Assembly: GCA_963969345.1 (NCBI GenBank) | Contig: OZ017766.1 | Location: 11,594,001-11,658,000, forward strand | Reading direction: 5' to 3' | Source: Turbatrix aceti | Lineage: Eukaryota; Nematoda; Chromadorea; Rhabditida; Panagrolaimidae | DNA: 64,000 bases | Shown here: in pieces, positions 45,474 to 57,923 of the stretch | Layout: the number at the start of each line of letters is the position of its first letter | Position numbering within the stretch: position 1 is the stretch's first letter | Made by a program: the position numbers and the translations under genes | Notes under the pieces: generated by a model | The model's input: only the letters and a program-made list of their open reading frames with translations | What the model was told of the DNA's origin: nothing | Database searches by the model: none

Positions 45474-46450
45474 TTATCCATTACGCGAGCGAATTTGTTC
45501 CGCTTGACTACTGATTTCATTGATAAAGTTCTTGAAGGCATTGGGATCACGTAGACACTTTTGCTGCTTATCCTGCAGGTGATACTTGCAGACATCGACC
45601 CAGAGACGAGCGCATCCGAGTTTTTTATCGTGGCCATCGGTGAAGGAGAATGTCAGCCAGTATTCATTCTAAAAAGGGTGTAATTCGGTTATTTTATTCT
45701 AAAAAAAGAAAAAAGTTAAAAACGAACCGATTGAAGGGGTCCAAAGAAAGACTTTGGCAAATCCTCAATAGTAAAAATCTTGCTGAAAGTCATAGTCCAG
45801 TGACCCTTCGGCGGAGGGCAAAACTGATTTTTGCGAATAAATTGTTCGGCTTTGCTATCGTGAACGTATTTGTGAGCGGATTTTACCGTTTCCTTACACT
45901 TATCGAGGACATCGCAGTACCTGCACGATCCTACACCGTCACAGCCGTCGATGATGTTCCAGCCCTGGCAGGGAATCACCTGCCAGCCCTTGCTGCCGTG
46001 CTTAGAAGTCACTGCGTGCCGTACTTCGAGATCCATTTCAATCTTGGTTACTGGCAATGTTTCGGATACATCCATGGTCACGTTGAAAAAGATGGGACCC
46101 GGAAAGCGCGGGTAGTCGGGCCAGATTACGATATTTGACACGTTGACTACGTAATTAACCCACTGTAAAAAAAATTTTTTTTAGGGGGGGGGAGTTTTAA
46201 AATTTTTTGTTGGGTGCTTGTTTACCTGTTCGCTAGCGCATCTGCTAAACTGCCATCCACGAATTACGATACCATAGGGGCCATTACGATACTTTTCCCA
46301 GAAAGGCTGGACTCCGGGCAGAGCCTCTTCCCAAGCACGGCTCAACGGATTCTGTCGCTTCTCTCTCGCCGCCGGCGGCTCTGGATCAGCTGCAACGACG
46401 GCTAGCAACGCCGCCGCCACTACGAAGAGCGGCAAAACGGTCCGAGACAT
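45474..46450 (-). CDS. GM2 activator-like ML-domain secreted protein
   Basis: Minus-strand exons 46226-46450, 45728-46162 and 45474-45668 are all phase 0 and give 284 residues. A signal peptide (LPLFVVAAALLAVVAA) is followed by a basic AREKR stretch. The ML/GM2-activator core follows: FPGPIFFNVTMDV, then VIPC, then GSCRYCDVLDKCKE (human GM2A has GSCTFEHFCDVLD), CPPPKGHWTMTFSK (human CPFKEGTYSLPKS) and KKLGCARLWVDV (human KRLGCIKI). GM2 activator is a lysosomal lipid-transfer protein that presents gangliosides to hexosaminidase; nematodes have related proteins of unknown ligand. A C-terminal extension of ~45 residues beyond the domain is unusual. Confidence 0.85.
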
Positions 46451-47844
46451 TCTGACCTGACCTGCCTGTGAAATGTTTAGTAGTAAAGAAAATTATTACA
46501 TGAACCAGATTTTGGTTTATCGCGTATGTAAGAGAGAAAAAAAATATTGACGCGATAAAACAAACGTTAAAAGAAATCCTCGCAATCCTAGTAAGAAAAA
46601 TAAAATGAAAATGAGACACAGTTTGAATGGATTTTTGTTGGATGCTGGATGCTGGATGCAAACGAAGGAAACGAACACAAAGACACGGACACGGACACGC
46701 GTCTGCCAGGATAGGAAGGGAGTAGGGCGGCCTCGATTTATTTCCGCCGACGACTTCGATTCCTTTCATTTCCTTTCCTTTCCTTTCCTTGATCGGATAT
46801 ACGTGAGGAGGAGGGGGGGGAGGATTTGACAATGAATGCATGGATTGGATGATGATGATGATCGTTGCGTTGCATTGCGGCAGCGTGTAATGTAACTGGT
46901 GCGGGAAGGGAAGAGGAGGGAGGGAGGGGGGGGGTGTCTATCTCAAACACCTTCCTTGATTTGATTCTTTTTACATACATATAAATATTTTTCTATTCTT
47001 CCTGACCATTTGAAAATTGATTTTAAATTTTCATTTTCATTTCATGTAACCCGGCAAAAATCTATTTTCAAAAGAGGAAAAAAAAAATTGTGTCCCCCAA
47101 GGAAAATTATCAAAAAAATTACGGTAGTCAAAAATCGATATTTTATATATTATCGTAATCTCTAGCTGACCACTGGTCATCTGGTCATTTTCAAAATTTT
47201 TTATTACGTCTCCTTCAGTCGGTTTCAATTAAGTCAGTGTAAAAAAAATTCATGGATTTAGATTGATTGCAAAACCATAAATCGACCCAACCCGACTGAC
47301 CAACGAAAAAAGAAAAGGAAGAAGGCGCAACTCGATCCACTTCCAGGGAAGTCACTTGAAACATGTCATCCTCTCTTTTTTTTCACAGAGAACTGGGAAA
47401 AAAGTAGACTAATTTTACTTGACACATTTGTTGGAAAAAAAGGAGCATGCAATAGAGATTTCTGACACTTTATTTTTGGTGGGATTGGGTAGGATGATGA
47501 GATTTTATTTATTTACCTGAACTGTAAAAATGATTGTCGCAGTGTCTACAACAACCGCGATACTGGACGGTGGGAACCAAGTTGTGGAGATGGTTTGTTT
47601 AGTCGTTCTTTATTCGATGGCACTGTGCCTTCATTTTGTGGACAGAAAAAAATAGGAGGAGTCAATGCGACAAAAAAAGGGTCAGAGCAGGATTCAAAAA
47701 ATATTCCAGTCATGTCAGGTCAAGATTTTAGCGGTGCAACGCTGCTTGAAAAATCCGAGATGAAGCATGCGACGTAATAAATTGAAAAAATAATAATTGG
47801 TATCAAAAAAATTTATTGTTTTTTGAAAAAATAAAAAAATTTTA
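46451..47844. other. Intergenic region with microsatellites
   Basis: No supported gene. Simple repeats include CCTTT (about 46762-46790), GATGAT (46848-46862) and a GGGAGG/poly-G tract (46905-46936). Confidence 0.5.
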
Positions 47845-47916
47845 GCCCGATGCGGGGCTCGAACCCGCGACAGCCAGATTAAGAGTCTGGTGCTCTACCG
47901 ACTGAGCTAACCGGGC
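47845..47916 (-). tRNA. tRNA-Lys(CTT)
   Basis: Complete cloverleaf on the minus strand: GCCCGGT acceptor pairing with ATCGGGC, D-arm GCTC/GAGC, anticodon loop ACTCTTAAT giving CTT, T-arm GCGGG TTCGAGC CCCGC. A T run follows for pol III termination. Single copy in this window. Confidence 0.95.
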
Positions 47917-48361
47917 TTGAATTTTGCCCAACTGGAAATTTTCCGCCCACGAAGATCCTCAAACTTCCCTGAATCGTAAAAGTACTCTATTTATTTTAAC
48001 AAGTATACCATAAAAAAAACCGAACGTTCCAAATCACGTTTTTAGTTTTTTTTGACAAATACATTGATTCAAAGAAAAAAAAATAGAGAAATCAAGAAAA
48101 CGCAACCGAACACGTCAAATGCGCAACAACAAACCAGTACGTAGATGAATCACTCTTTTATACAATCTACCCCATTATCTTATCTCGGTTCTGAGAATTA
48201 TTTGAACACCCTCTTAAATATTTATCCAGCCTGCTGTGTGCCCATAAATGAAGTGGCCTTTCAAGAAAAACACGTTTTGCCTGGTTTTTGGGTGTTTCTG
48301 CTTTTTATTCCCGCAATCCAATAAAATCCAGCCAACCGGCCAGTCACTGTGGATTGATTAT
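47917..48361. other. Intergenic region
   Basis: No gene seen. This is the 3' flank of the four-helix protein gene. Confidence 0.45.
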
Positions 48362-49159
48362 TCAGAAAGATCTCTGATCCACACCGATTACTCGTTCTGC
48401 AATTCGACGATCCTCGTCTCGCTGCGATAGGTACCGGCCATAGAAGTAGAACACGATGAGAGCCATAAATTGAAGGCCTTCCCCCATGACAAACGGCCAG
48501 ATGATGATATATTTAAAATGACGAAAATAAACCCGTGATCGAACGGTTCGCATGATTGCGTACGCTGATATCAGAAGGATGAGAAACTGGAAAAGAACAA
48601 AAAGTCTGCAAAAAGCTGAGCTCTCGAAGATGCACGCGATCAGTGATATGAAGCCTAGAATTGCCGATATTATGGTGACGTAGGTTTCAATATTTGTCAG
48701 GGGACGGGTGAAGAAAAAATAGCAATAGATGACTGCAAGGGTGAGGTAGCATGCTGTGATGAAGATTGACATAAACTGAAAATTTTTTTTTTCAATTTTT
48801 GATGTTCACCTGTACAGGTAATCTTTTTTTTTCATTTGACTTACCTGGAGAGGTATACAACAGCAGGTGCCCCTTCTATCGTATTCTGGCTCCTGTTTAT
48901 GTTTTTGATCGACACGTGGGCCGGTACCTATTGAGACGAACGATCGATGACTCTCGGGTAACGATGCAGCACTTGAATCAAAACTGGAAACAGAATTCGA
49001 AGTCTCACCTGTCCGAGAGAAAACTCCGCTTTCATCCGTGTAGTCATAGAATTTGGAAGACGAAAGAGAGTTTGTGTCTAATTTATCGTCTTCATCGTCG
49101 CCAGAAGTCAAAGAGTGTGAAGTTTGTTGTGTTTGTGATAGTGTTTCCTCGTCAAACAT
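48362..49159 (-). CDS. Four-helix membrane protein, unknown family
   Basis: Minus-strand exons 48845-49159 and 48362-48775 give 242 residues. The first ~100 residues are Ser/Asp/Glu-rich and hydrophilic (SGDDEDDKLDTNSLSSSKF). They are followed by a cysteine cluster CCC just before the membrane, a possible palmitoylation site. Four hydrophobic helices follow: about MSIFITACYLTLAVIYCYFF, YVTIISAILGFISLIACIF, FVLFQFLILLISAYAIM and WPFVMGEGLQFMALIVFYFY. The topology resembles MARVEL or LAPTM-type tetraspan proteins, but no signature proves it. Start 49159 was chosen as the first ATG in frame. Confidence 0.75.
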
Positions 49160-49342
49160 GATGCCGATCAGATATAGGGCACAAAGGTGTGCCAAACTGT
49201 TTTTGTCTTCATGCTGTTTTTCTTATCGATAAATTGCAAATTTTTTGGCTGTGACTTTTTTTTCGTGATATTTAGTAAAAAAATCTTTAGAGAGAAGAAC
49301 ATGCTAATTTTTTCATGTTATTTTTTTGATGTTTATAGCCAG

Positions 49343-49640
49343 GTAAAAAAATCAGTGATCTACACGAAATTTGAATACGATCACAAGAATTTGGTCAAGT
49401 ACGCTATCAGATTCTGTTACAGTTATTGGTACTATTCGGTGCGTTTTTTTATAGGTTGTCTAGAATTTTTTGATCAAAATGCCGAAAAACTGGATTTCTG
49501 AAAGATTTCGGAAAATATCGTAAAACACAAGCAGCGTGGCGCAGCGGAAGCGCGCGAGGCCCATAACCTCGAGGTCGGTGGATCGAAACCACTCGCTGCT
49601 AGTTCTTTTTGGACAAAAATGATATACAATAATTTTTTAC
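49343..49640. repeat. Phosphatase exon1/intron/tRNA-Met repeat, copy at 49 kb
   Basis: 49345-49440 copies the end of phosphatase exon 1 with the reading frame still open (KKSVIYTKFEYDHKNLVKYA). The intron and the tRNA follow. Orientation is opposite to the phosphatase gene. The homology starts abruptly at the codons for DKKSV, within an exon. Confidence 0.85.
49530..49601 (+). tRNA. Initiator tRNA-Met(CAT)
   Basis: Identical 72-nt copy, preceded by GGAAAATATCGTAAAACACA and followed by AGTTCTTTTTGG, as in the phosphatase intron. It lies between two minus-strand protein genes. Confidence 0.93.
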
Positions 49641-49860
49641 TGTGAACGTTGTCTTCTTTTTTTCAAAAAACTTCTGGAAGAAAAATAAACACAAACTGAT
49701 AAATTATTTATGTGAGCCAAAAGCGATTAGAATACGTTCAAAAAATGGTGTTATCGTTTTTTAATCTTGATTTGTCATTTTGAAATACGGTCCTAAAATC
49801 GTAGCCAAATGGGTTTGTAAAATTGTTTTTCAACTTTTGGTGCTATTTCACTCGTTTTTA

Positions 49861-50663
49861 CTACATACATGGGTTGTCTGGAATTTGATCCAAAAGACAA
49901 AGAACTTTTGGTAGACCGGTAGGAATGCCTGGAGGGTAATTCATCCGGCTGGACTGGTACACCTGATTTGTCGGATGGATGATACCTTGACCGCCTTGAA
50001 AATGACCTCCTTGCAAGCGTTGAACAGGCTGTTGAACAGGAAATACGACTGGTTGATTACCTGCAAATTCTCCGCTTTGTGATAAACCATTGTTGTTAAG
50101 CAGCCTACCCCTAGTCACGCCAGTGTGGTTGAGGGAATGGGGCTGACGGTTTTGGGAGTAGTGATTAGCCAAGGGAAGATTACCTCGAACTCTTTGAACG
50201 GACTGAGGATTTCTGCCTTGAATGACCGAAGGATGACGCTGCATGTCTATAATTTTTTCCCAAGTTTCTATCATCTGAGCTGTTATGGGCCTTACCTGAA
50301 CGAACCCTGTTGTTGTCGTAGGAGGTTGGTCGTTGAACTGCAATGCTACGGTGGTTTTGAGAAGCATCGTTTTCTCCAACGGTGTTGGAGGTGCCAGAAG
50401 TAGTTGCGCAACTATAGTTGCAGTACCTCTCTGAGCAGCCTGAATTAAAGGTATATAAAATTATTATAAACGAAGTTATCTTACAGTTTTTTTAGATATC
50501 GGTTGAAGACATATGAAAATCTTTTACGATCTATTGGTTTGTTCAGAATGTCGGAGAGACGGCGCATGGCTTCTTGTCTGTCGAATTCCTCGTCAGCACA
50601 TCCGCGCAGCACTTTCTCGAGATCAGGTCGACTCCATTGCACCTGGAGTATGAGTGATGTCAT
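49861..50663 (-). CDS. Gln/Pro/Asn-rich protein, unknown (junction uncertain)
   Basis: Exon 1 (50485-50663) encodes a charged helical N-terminus (WSRPDLEKVLRGCADEEF..). Exon 2 (49861-50439) encodes a low-complexity Gln/Pro/Gly/Asn-rich region preceded by TAQMIETWEKIIDMQ. The canonical donor (GTAAGA) and acceptor (TTCAG) leave the exons out of phase. A different splice site or a sequence error must therefore be involved. The last codons (LLDQIPDNPCM) come from the phosphatase/tRNA repeat (TTTGGATCAAATTCCAGAC), so the stop codon appears to be borrowed from that repeat. Function is not recognised. Confidence 0.5.
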
Positions 50664-50846
50664 AGCCGATTGATTGATAAAAACGTGATTACTGAATGGT
50701 TTTTTTGACTGCAGACGCGTGTTTTCAATAACATTGCCCTCTTATTATGTTTCCCCTCAAGTGCATTATCTCTGAGAGAACAGGTGAATAATCGTTTTTT
50801 TTTCGTACAGGCGTTTATATGTCACATCACAGACATTATGGCTGCC

Positions 50847-50883
50847 AACCTCGAGGTCGGTGGATCGAAACCACTCGCTGCTA
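50847..50883 (+). pseudogene. 3' half of initiator tRNA-Met
   Basis: Carries only the anticodon-stem 3' side, variable region, T-arm and acceptor 3' strand (AACCTCGAGGTCGGTGG onward). It is followed by the flank AATTCTTTTTAGACAAAAA, similar to that at 36560. The 5' half is absent. Confidence 0.9.
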
Positions 50884-51999
50884 ATTCTTTTTAGACAAAA
50901 ATAGTGTTGTTTTTGTACATCCTGCCATTTAAAAAAAAAATAGAAAAAGACAATCAGTATAATTTTTTTACCATTTTTGATCACCTGTATTTCTGCGAGA
51001 TTAACAAAATTATGTTTTGTATCTGAGAATCCGTATGACAGATATTGTTTTGTTTCCAAAAAAATGATTGCCTCAAAGTTTATCCAGTCAAAAATTACCA
51101 GTCAGATGAATGAATCATCAAAAATGTTCCCAGCTCGTGCGCGCGCACATTGCGTGCAGCATTGCTTATCAAACATTTTTTTTAATCGCGTTAGATTCCC
51201 GTTATCTAAATTACCTGTACCCTGGCTGCTACAACTATCAACTCTTTTTTTTTAAACACCACCAATTATCCAGCATCAAAGCTATATTTTTTTTTCTTTG
51301 AAAATCCATATAGTCGACGCGTTTTTGACCAACTTGCCTTCGGGGGGTTAATAAATACTGCAAAAGCGCAAGAAGAGCCAAGTGACTGACTGAGCGCGCA
51401 TGCATGCATTTGGTGAGTTGGCAGCAGCAGCCGCATCGACGGCGCCGAGTGGCATGCAGAGCTTGGTTTCTGGCTTGGTTGTCTGTGTTGGCTTGGCTTG
51501 GCTCGCGGCTATACTAGGAGACAGGACAGGACGACAGAAATGCGAGTGTCCGGAATATGCGCGTTTTAGTGTTTTCCACATCGATTTTTATATATTTATA
51601 TACAACATCAATTTTTTATTTTTTTTCTGATGCGCGAACTGTTTCTATTGATTTTTTTATGGAAGATGGTAATTGAGTATGTATTTTTTTCAGGAGCTGC
51701 AGGTTGTAGCGCTCCGGCATTTTTTGTTTATTAGAATTATATTTATTTTTCGACGGGTCTTGTGTAGAGTTTTTTGGTTTGGTCTGGTTTGGTTTTCTTC
51801 CGGCATTGCAAATAATCAATAAATAGTCAAACAGACCATTTGTGGACGACTTTGTTTGTCCTAGGTTATCGATTGTGCATCCAACCATCCATCCATCCAT
51901 CGTTACCCGTTCGTCAGCTAGCTAGGTTGTTATCACACCCGACACCCACCCAAGCTTTCATCCCACCATCCATATGACTCTATCGTAAATCCGTAAACC
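50884..51999. other. Intergenic region upstream of AP3D1
   Basis: No supported gene. It should contain the AP3D1 promoter. No clear splice acceptor occurs right before the AP3D1 ATG. Confidence 0.45.
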
Positions 52000-54900
52000 A
52001 TGGCATTAAGAAAAGTTAGAAACAATCTTGACAGATTGTTTGACAAAAATCTCACCGATCTTATACGTGGTATTCGTAATAACAAGGAAAATGAGGTTTG
52101 TACATTTTTTTTTCTGGAAAAAAAAACATTTATTCTTCGAACAAATATTTTTTGCTCTTCTTTCAGGCAAAATACATCGCTGCTTGCATCGAAGAAATCA
52201 AGGCCGAACTCAGACAGGATTCCACTTATGTCAAGGCCAATGCTGTCGAAAAGCTCGCTTATGTGAGTGTTTTTATTTATTTAGTTGTGGAAAAATTTTT
52301 TTTTATAAACATAAACAAAAGCCTTGATGATGTCACGCATAATGTTACTCCTATTTTATGTTTAAAAAATTTGAAAAGTCGTAAAAGAAAATTGGGGGTT
52401 TTCATAATGAAAAAGCGGCATATATTTTTCTCTCGGCATATAAGATTGTAGCCTTCAATTTTCTTTTTTGTCAACAAATTTTACGATTAATAAAAAAACT
52501 GGAAATTGATTTAAAAAAAATTATGACACGCTACAAAAATTTCTCGACAGGAAAAAACTAACGTATCAAAAATCCGTTCGAGTAATGCCGATTTTATAAT
52601 ATTTTTTTTGTTTATCGATAAATTTGACAATCAAATTTCCGAAATATTTGAATTCGCTAATTTTTTTTCAAAAACATCCAAATGAGAATTTTTTTATTTT
52701 AAATTTTCGAAAACTCAAAAGTAGAATTGTTTAAATTTAATTTTTCAAAAAATCAAATAAAAAATTTTTTAAATTTCATTTTCAAAAAATCAAATTAGAA
52801 TTTTTTTTTTATAAATTAAAAAAAAAATATCAAAAAATTCAAGTCAAAATATATTTTTTTATAAAAAAATCACAACAATTTTATCACTTCAAAATCCCCC
52901 ATTTTCAGCTCCAAATGCTTGGCTACGACATTTCCTGGGCATCATTCAACGTCATCGAAGTCATGGCTTCTACAAAATTCAACGAAAAACGCATCGGCTA
53001 CCTCGCAGCAACGCAGTGCTTCACCGACTCAACCGAAGTCCTCATGCTGACGACCAATATGATTCGCAAGGATTTGCAGTCTTCCAACCTCTACGACGTC
53101 GGCGTGGCACTCAGTGGTCTCGCGTGTTTCACAACTCCCGATTTGGCTCGGGATTTGGTCAACGATGTCGTCAATTTGCTCTCGTCTAGCCGGACGTATG
53201 TCAGAAAAAAGGGAGTACTTTTGTTGTACAAAATTTTCCTCAAATATCCCGAATCCCTAAGACCGACTTTTTCGCGTCTGAAGGATAAATTGGAAGATCC
53301 AGATCCAGGAGTACAGAGTGCGGCTGTCAATGTTATTTGTGAATTGGCGAGAAAAAATCCAAAAAATTATTTATCACTTGCCCCGGTTTTTTTCAAGCTA
53401 ATGACTACTTCGTCGAATAATTGGATGCTAATTAAGATTATCAAACTTTTTGGTAGCCTGGTTCCTCTTGAAGGCCGACTCGGAAAAAAATTACTCGAAC
53501 CCTTGACAAATTTGATTAACAGCACGTCGGCAATGTCGTTACTCTACGAATGCATTAATACCGTAATCGCAGTTCTTATTTCCATTTCCTCAGAATCTCC
53601 TTCCGATTTTCTGCCGTCGATTCAACTTTGCGTTCAGAAACTTGGGGTTCTGATTGAAGATTCGGATCAGAATTTGAAGTACCTCGGACTCCTTGCGATG
53701 GGAAAAATCCTACAAACACACCCCAAGGCTGTTCAGGCGCATAAGGATATCGTTCTAAGATGCCTCGATGACAAAGACGAATCCATCAGAATCCGAGCCC
53801 TGGATCTCCTCTACGGAATGGTAAGCAGAAAAAATATCATGGAAATTGTCAAGAAACTCATGGAGCATGTTGACGCCGCAGAAGGCTCTTACTACAGAGA
53901 CGAACTTCTCGCCAGAATCATCGGAATTTGTTCCTACAATAATTATCAGTATATTACAAATTTTGAATGGTATATATCCGTTCTCGTCGAAATGACAAAA
54001 GTTGAAGGCAGCAAACATGGCGTACTTATAGCCGAACAAATCCAGGATGTAACAGTTCGGGTTCAGTCAATTCGGCATTTTAGTGTCTCTCAGATGGCAC
54101 TTTTGGTCGAAAACGCCCAACCCTTGTTATCAGGTGGAAATTCGGCTCAAAGGAATAACGTTAGCCAAGTTTTGCTGGCTGCTGCGTGGATTTGTGGAGA
54201 ATACGCTGAACACGTCAGAAATGTTCCTGCTGTGCTGGAAGCCATGCTGAAGACTTTTCGACCGAATATTCCGGGTGGTCTGTTGTCGGTTTATGTTCAG
54301 AATATTGGAAAACTCTATGCTACACTGCTGACCAGGTGCGAGCACGACGAAGACTGGGATGCTGTGGAATCCTTGGATAATTTATTGTTATCCAAGTTGC
54401 CGGAATTTGAGCTAACAGATCACCTGGAAGCCCAGGAGAGAGCGTGCAATTTGGTCCAGATCGTCAAATTCGTGGAAAGTAGACACGCAAATCGGGAATG
54501 CATGGCACCTGCTGTGGCACTTCTTTTTGAGGGGGAACTCAATCCCGTGGCTTCTAAAGCCCAAAAAAGAGTGCCGATACCCGAGGGATTGGATTTGGAT
54601 GCATGGATCAATGAACCTGAACCGTCGACTGAGGATGAAGACAGCGAGGCTTCTGAGCCGGAAGTTGCATTCCCGACCATGACTTCCGGACAGGCACCGT
54701 ATACCTCGCCTTCTGAATCCCCCCACAGAAATCATTCGACCAAACAAAAGTCGACCACCCACGAACCAACAGCCAAAGACATCGAAGCATCCAGAAAAAA
54801 GCGACAACTCGAACAGGAAAATAATCCATATTACGTCAAAGCAGATTCCAGCAGCAGCAAAAAACCGGTGACCCCATCGACACCTGTATCCAACGTTGTC

Positions 54901-57518
54901 AAGAGAAGTGGCCTGGGATTTGATCGATCTGAAAGCCTCCAAACAGCCCCACCGGAACTACAAAGTCCACTTGAAATCCCAGGTGTCATAGGTTTGGAGC
55001 GATACTTCAAACAACAGTCGTCGACTCTCACATGGAAAAGTGCAGCGAGCGGCAAAGATGGAGGAAAGAAAAAATCCAAGGGAAAGAAAAAGAAAAAGCG
55101 ACGACGTGGGGGGTCGTCGAGCGAAGACGACGGCGCGGATGCTGTGGTCGTCAATGTTAACAGAGATGACGGCGAGATGCCAGAAGGAGCACTTTCTACC
55201 GGCGACGAAGACGACAAGGATCAGAACAATGAATTCAAGGCTCTGGATATGGATTTGGATGAACCGTTGAGGGAGGACGAACAGCTCTTTGCTCCGAAGC
55301 CCTATCAGAGGCCTGAGGGGGCCTATGCCCAGCTGGCGGCGACGAGGCAGGTGGATATCGCTTCCCCGCCGAGGGTGGCTGCTGAGAAGAAGAAGGGAAA
55401 GGCAAAAGATGGTGAGTTACGGTGGCGAAAAAATTTTTTTGGGTTTTGGACGGATTTTTCTATTTTTCGCGTTGGGAATTTTTGAAATAAGCATCAAGAA
55501 ATTTTTTTAAATTAAAAAAGTTAAATTAAAAAAATTAGATTAAAAAAATTAAAAAAAATTAAATTTTTTAAAATAAAAAAATTTTATTGAAAAAATATTA
55601 AAATAAATATTTACATCTAAACCCGTTTTATATTTTAGATTTTAGATTTTTCGTGATCGGATATTGTAATTTTTTTATATTAGAAAAAAAAATTAAAAAC
55701 GCACCGGGAAATTTTTTTGTTATCGAACGGATTTTTTGTTTTTTTTTATTTTTCGCGTCGAGACCTAAAAACGTTTTTTTTCGAAAAAAACTTAATTTTG
55801 AAAAACGTTATCAAAAAAACAGATTGTAAACTTTTAAAACATTTTTTGTGTCCCGAACGGATTTTTGACGTTTTTTTTTCGTTTCGAGACTTTTGTGTTC
55901 AGTATCGTAAAATTTTTGACTTATTTTCTCTGTTTTTTCAGCAGTCATCGAAAGTAACGGTAAAAAATCCAAAAAGAAGAAGAAAACCGTATCCAAAAAA
56001 ATCTCGTCCAAAAATGCACCTGTCACCCCACCAACATCGACGACGGCACCTGAAAAACCCCGAAGACGCCGAAAGTCCGAGCGAACCAACAGCGCGGATA
56101 CGTATACGGCCATCGATTCTACGTCGACGAGCAAAGCTCCGAAGCATCAGGCTACGACGAGCGATAGCGTTGTCGATCGCCTGAGGGAACTCGAATCGCT
56201 GTACAACGAATCCAGCACGGATGCTGTAGCCGCTGCTGCGGCCGCGGTTATGGTGGCATCGCAGCAGTCTGCGGGCACCTCGACCATGCCTCCACCTGCG
56301 ATGAACGGATTCACGTCTACCGGGGTAAAGGTGAAGCCGGAAAAACTCGCTGAAAATGACGATCTTTTTATCACGGGTCGTATCAGTGTGTCGACGACCG
56401 TGGATGGCGCACGGGCAATTTCGGTTGCGACGATCAAAAACAAAAGTGAGGATACGATTCGGCGACTCGAAGTCAGCGTGTTTGAAACGGAACATGTGAA
56501 GCTGGATTCATCGAGTGGTGTCACTGATGTGAGTTTGTTTGTCTTGAAGGGAAAACATGAACAAAACACAAAAAAAATGATCGTAAAAAATTACGCGAAA
56601 ACAAATTTTTGTATTCGTGGTAGGACGCAGGACTTTCATTTTTTCGTGTCGAGAATGCAAAAAAACGTATACGCATTTTTTGTTTTCCATTTTCCACGTT
56701 TTTGTGACAGTAAACCCCAAAAATTCAATTTGGCACGTTTTTTACGGTATCTAGTCAAATTCGTGGCACGACGCATGATATAAAATTTTTTCGTGCTGAG
56801 ACTGCAAAATTGCGTAGGTATTTTATCGTAAACTTAAAAATGCCAAGTTTGGACATTTTTACAGTGTTTCATCAATTTCGTGGTAAGACACTTAATTTTT
56901 GACTTTTCGCGTTGAAAGTGGCAAAAATGCGCACGCATTCAATTTTCCAAGTAAAATCTTTTTTTTCAGTCCTCATCAATAATGCTGCCCTTCGAGCTGA
57001 CTGCCGGTGCCTCGAGCGATCACACTCTTCATTTTACGTTCTCTTCCGTCGACTCGACCCAAAGCCTTCGCGTGACGCTAATGTACTGCGTCGAGCGCTC
57101 TGACGGTCATAGCACGGAAGACAAGCTCAACTTTGTCATCTGCTTCCCTGCGTATCGTTTCCTCGTCTACGCAACGATCGGCGCGACGTCCTACGAACTC
57201 GTCCTTGGCTCAGACGATCTGTCAAGTGAATCAACGACCAAGACTTTTTCTCCGGCATCTCTCAAGACGATTGTCGATCGAATAACTTCACTTTCAAATT
57301 TTTCGGTTGTCGAAATTCACGAATCCGCTGCTTCACTTTACGCTCATTCATCGGCCGATCAGCCGGTTTGCGTGCTCGTGAAAAAGATTGCTACACCGGT
57401 TTCAGACAAGAGCAAAAACAATGTTACGATCAGTGTTCGATCGGCTTCACAGGCACTGACCGAATGCCTAACCCAGGACCTGAAGGCCATGATTGTCAAA
57501 GTCAAAGAAGACGAGTAG
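52000..57518 (+). CDS. AP3D1: AP-3 complex subunit delta
   Basis: Five exons (52000-52095, 52167-52262, 52909-55411, 55942-56528, 56970-57518) join in frame to 1276 residues; vertebrate delta is about 1150-1200. AP-3 sorts cargo from endosomes to lysosomes and lysosome-related organelles. The N-terminal ~600 residues are the adaptin trunk, very close to human: MLGYDISWASFNVIEVM, RIGYLAATQ, KLEDPDPGVQSAAVNVICEL, SAMSLLYECINTVIAVLIS, YQYITNFEWYIS. PEGLDLDAWINEP marks the hinge. The hinge is Ser/Glu/Lys-rich, with a long Lys/Arg run near residues 780-800, and EMPEGALSTGDEDDKD as in human. The C-terminal ear follows. ATG10 starts 405 nt downstream with its own TTTTCAG acceptor, so the pair could be an operon. 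Confidence 0.97.
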
Positions 57519-57923
57519 CTGCGTAATTTTTTTATTTTGAACACGATTTTTTTTCGACGATACAGATGCATTATTTATTGGCAGACAGCATTATTTACAG
57601 TACTATTTATTTATTATAAAAATATATATCTCGTTGAATAAACTTGTTTTTTAAAAAAAAGTTGGTTGATGTTTGAAGAGTTCCGGTTTGGTACCATAAT
57701 TACAGTAAAATTCACGTTTAATTTTTTATCTCTTACGTAGAATAACATTTCTTCAACGTAAATACCGTAATATTTATACGTAACATTTTTGAGCATTAAA
57801 AGTAACGGTATCGTAATTGAAGTACTAAAATACAATTTTTTAAGTTTGTTTTTATTTCGTGAAACGGTTTTTATATGCTTCTATCGTATTTTCTATCAGA
57901 TTTCTATCGCATTTTTTTCAGAA

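Noticed and set aside
54412..54942. Long antisense ORF of 176 codons
   Set aside because: It is the shadow of AP3D1 exon 3, whose frame is strongly supported by homology.
55938..56569. Antisense ORFs of 140-185 codons
   Set aside because: They are opposite the AP3D1 hinge and ear exon and have no recognisable domain.
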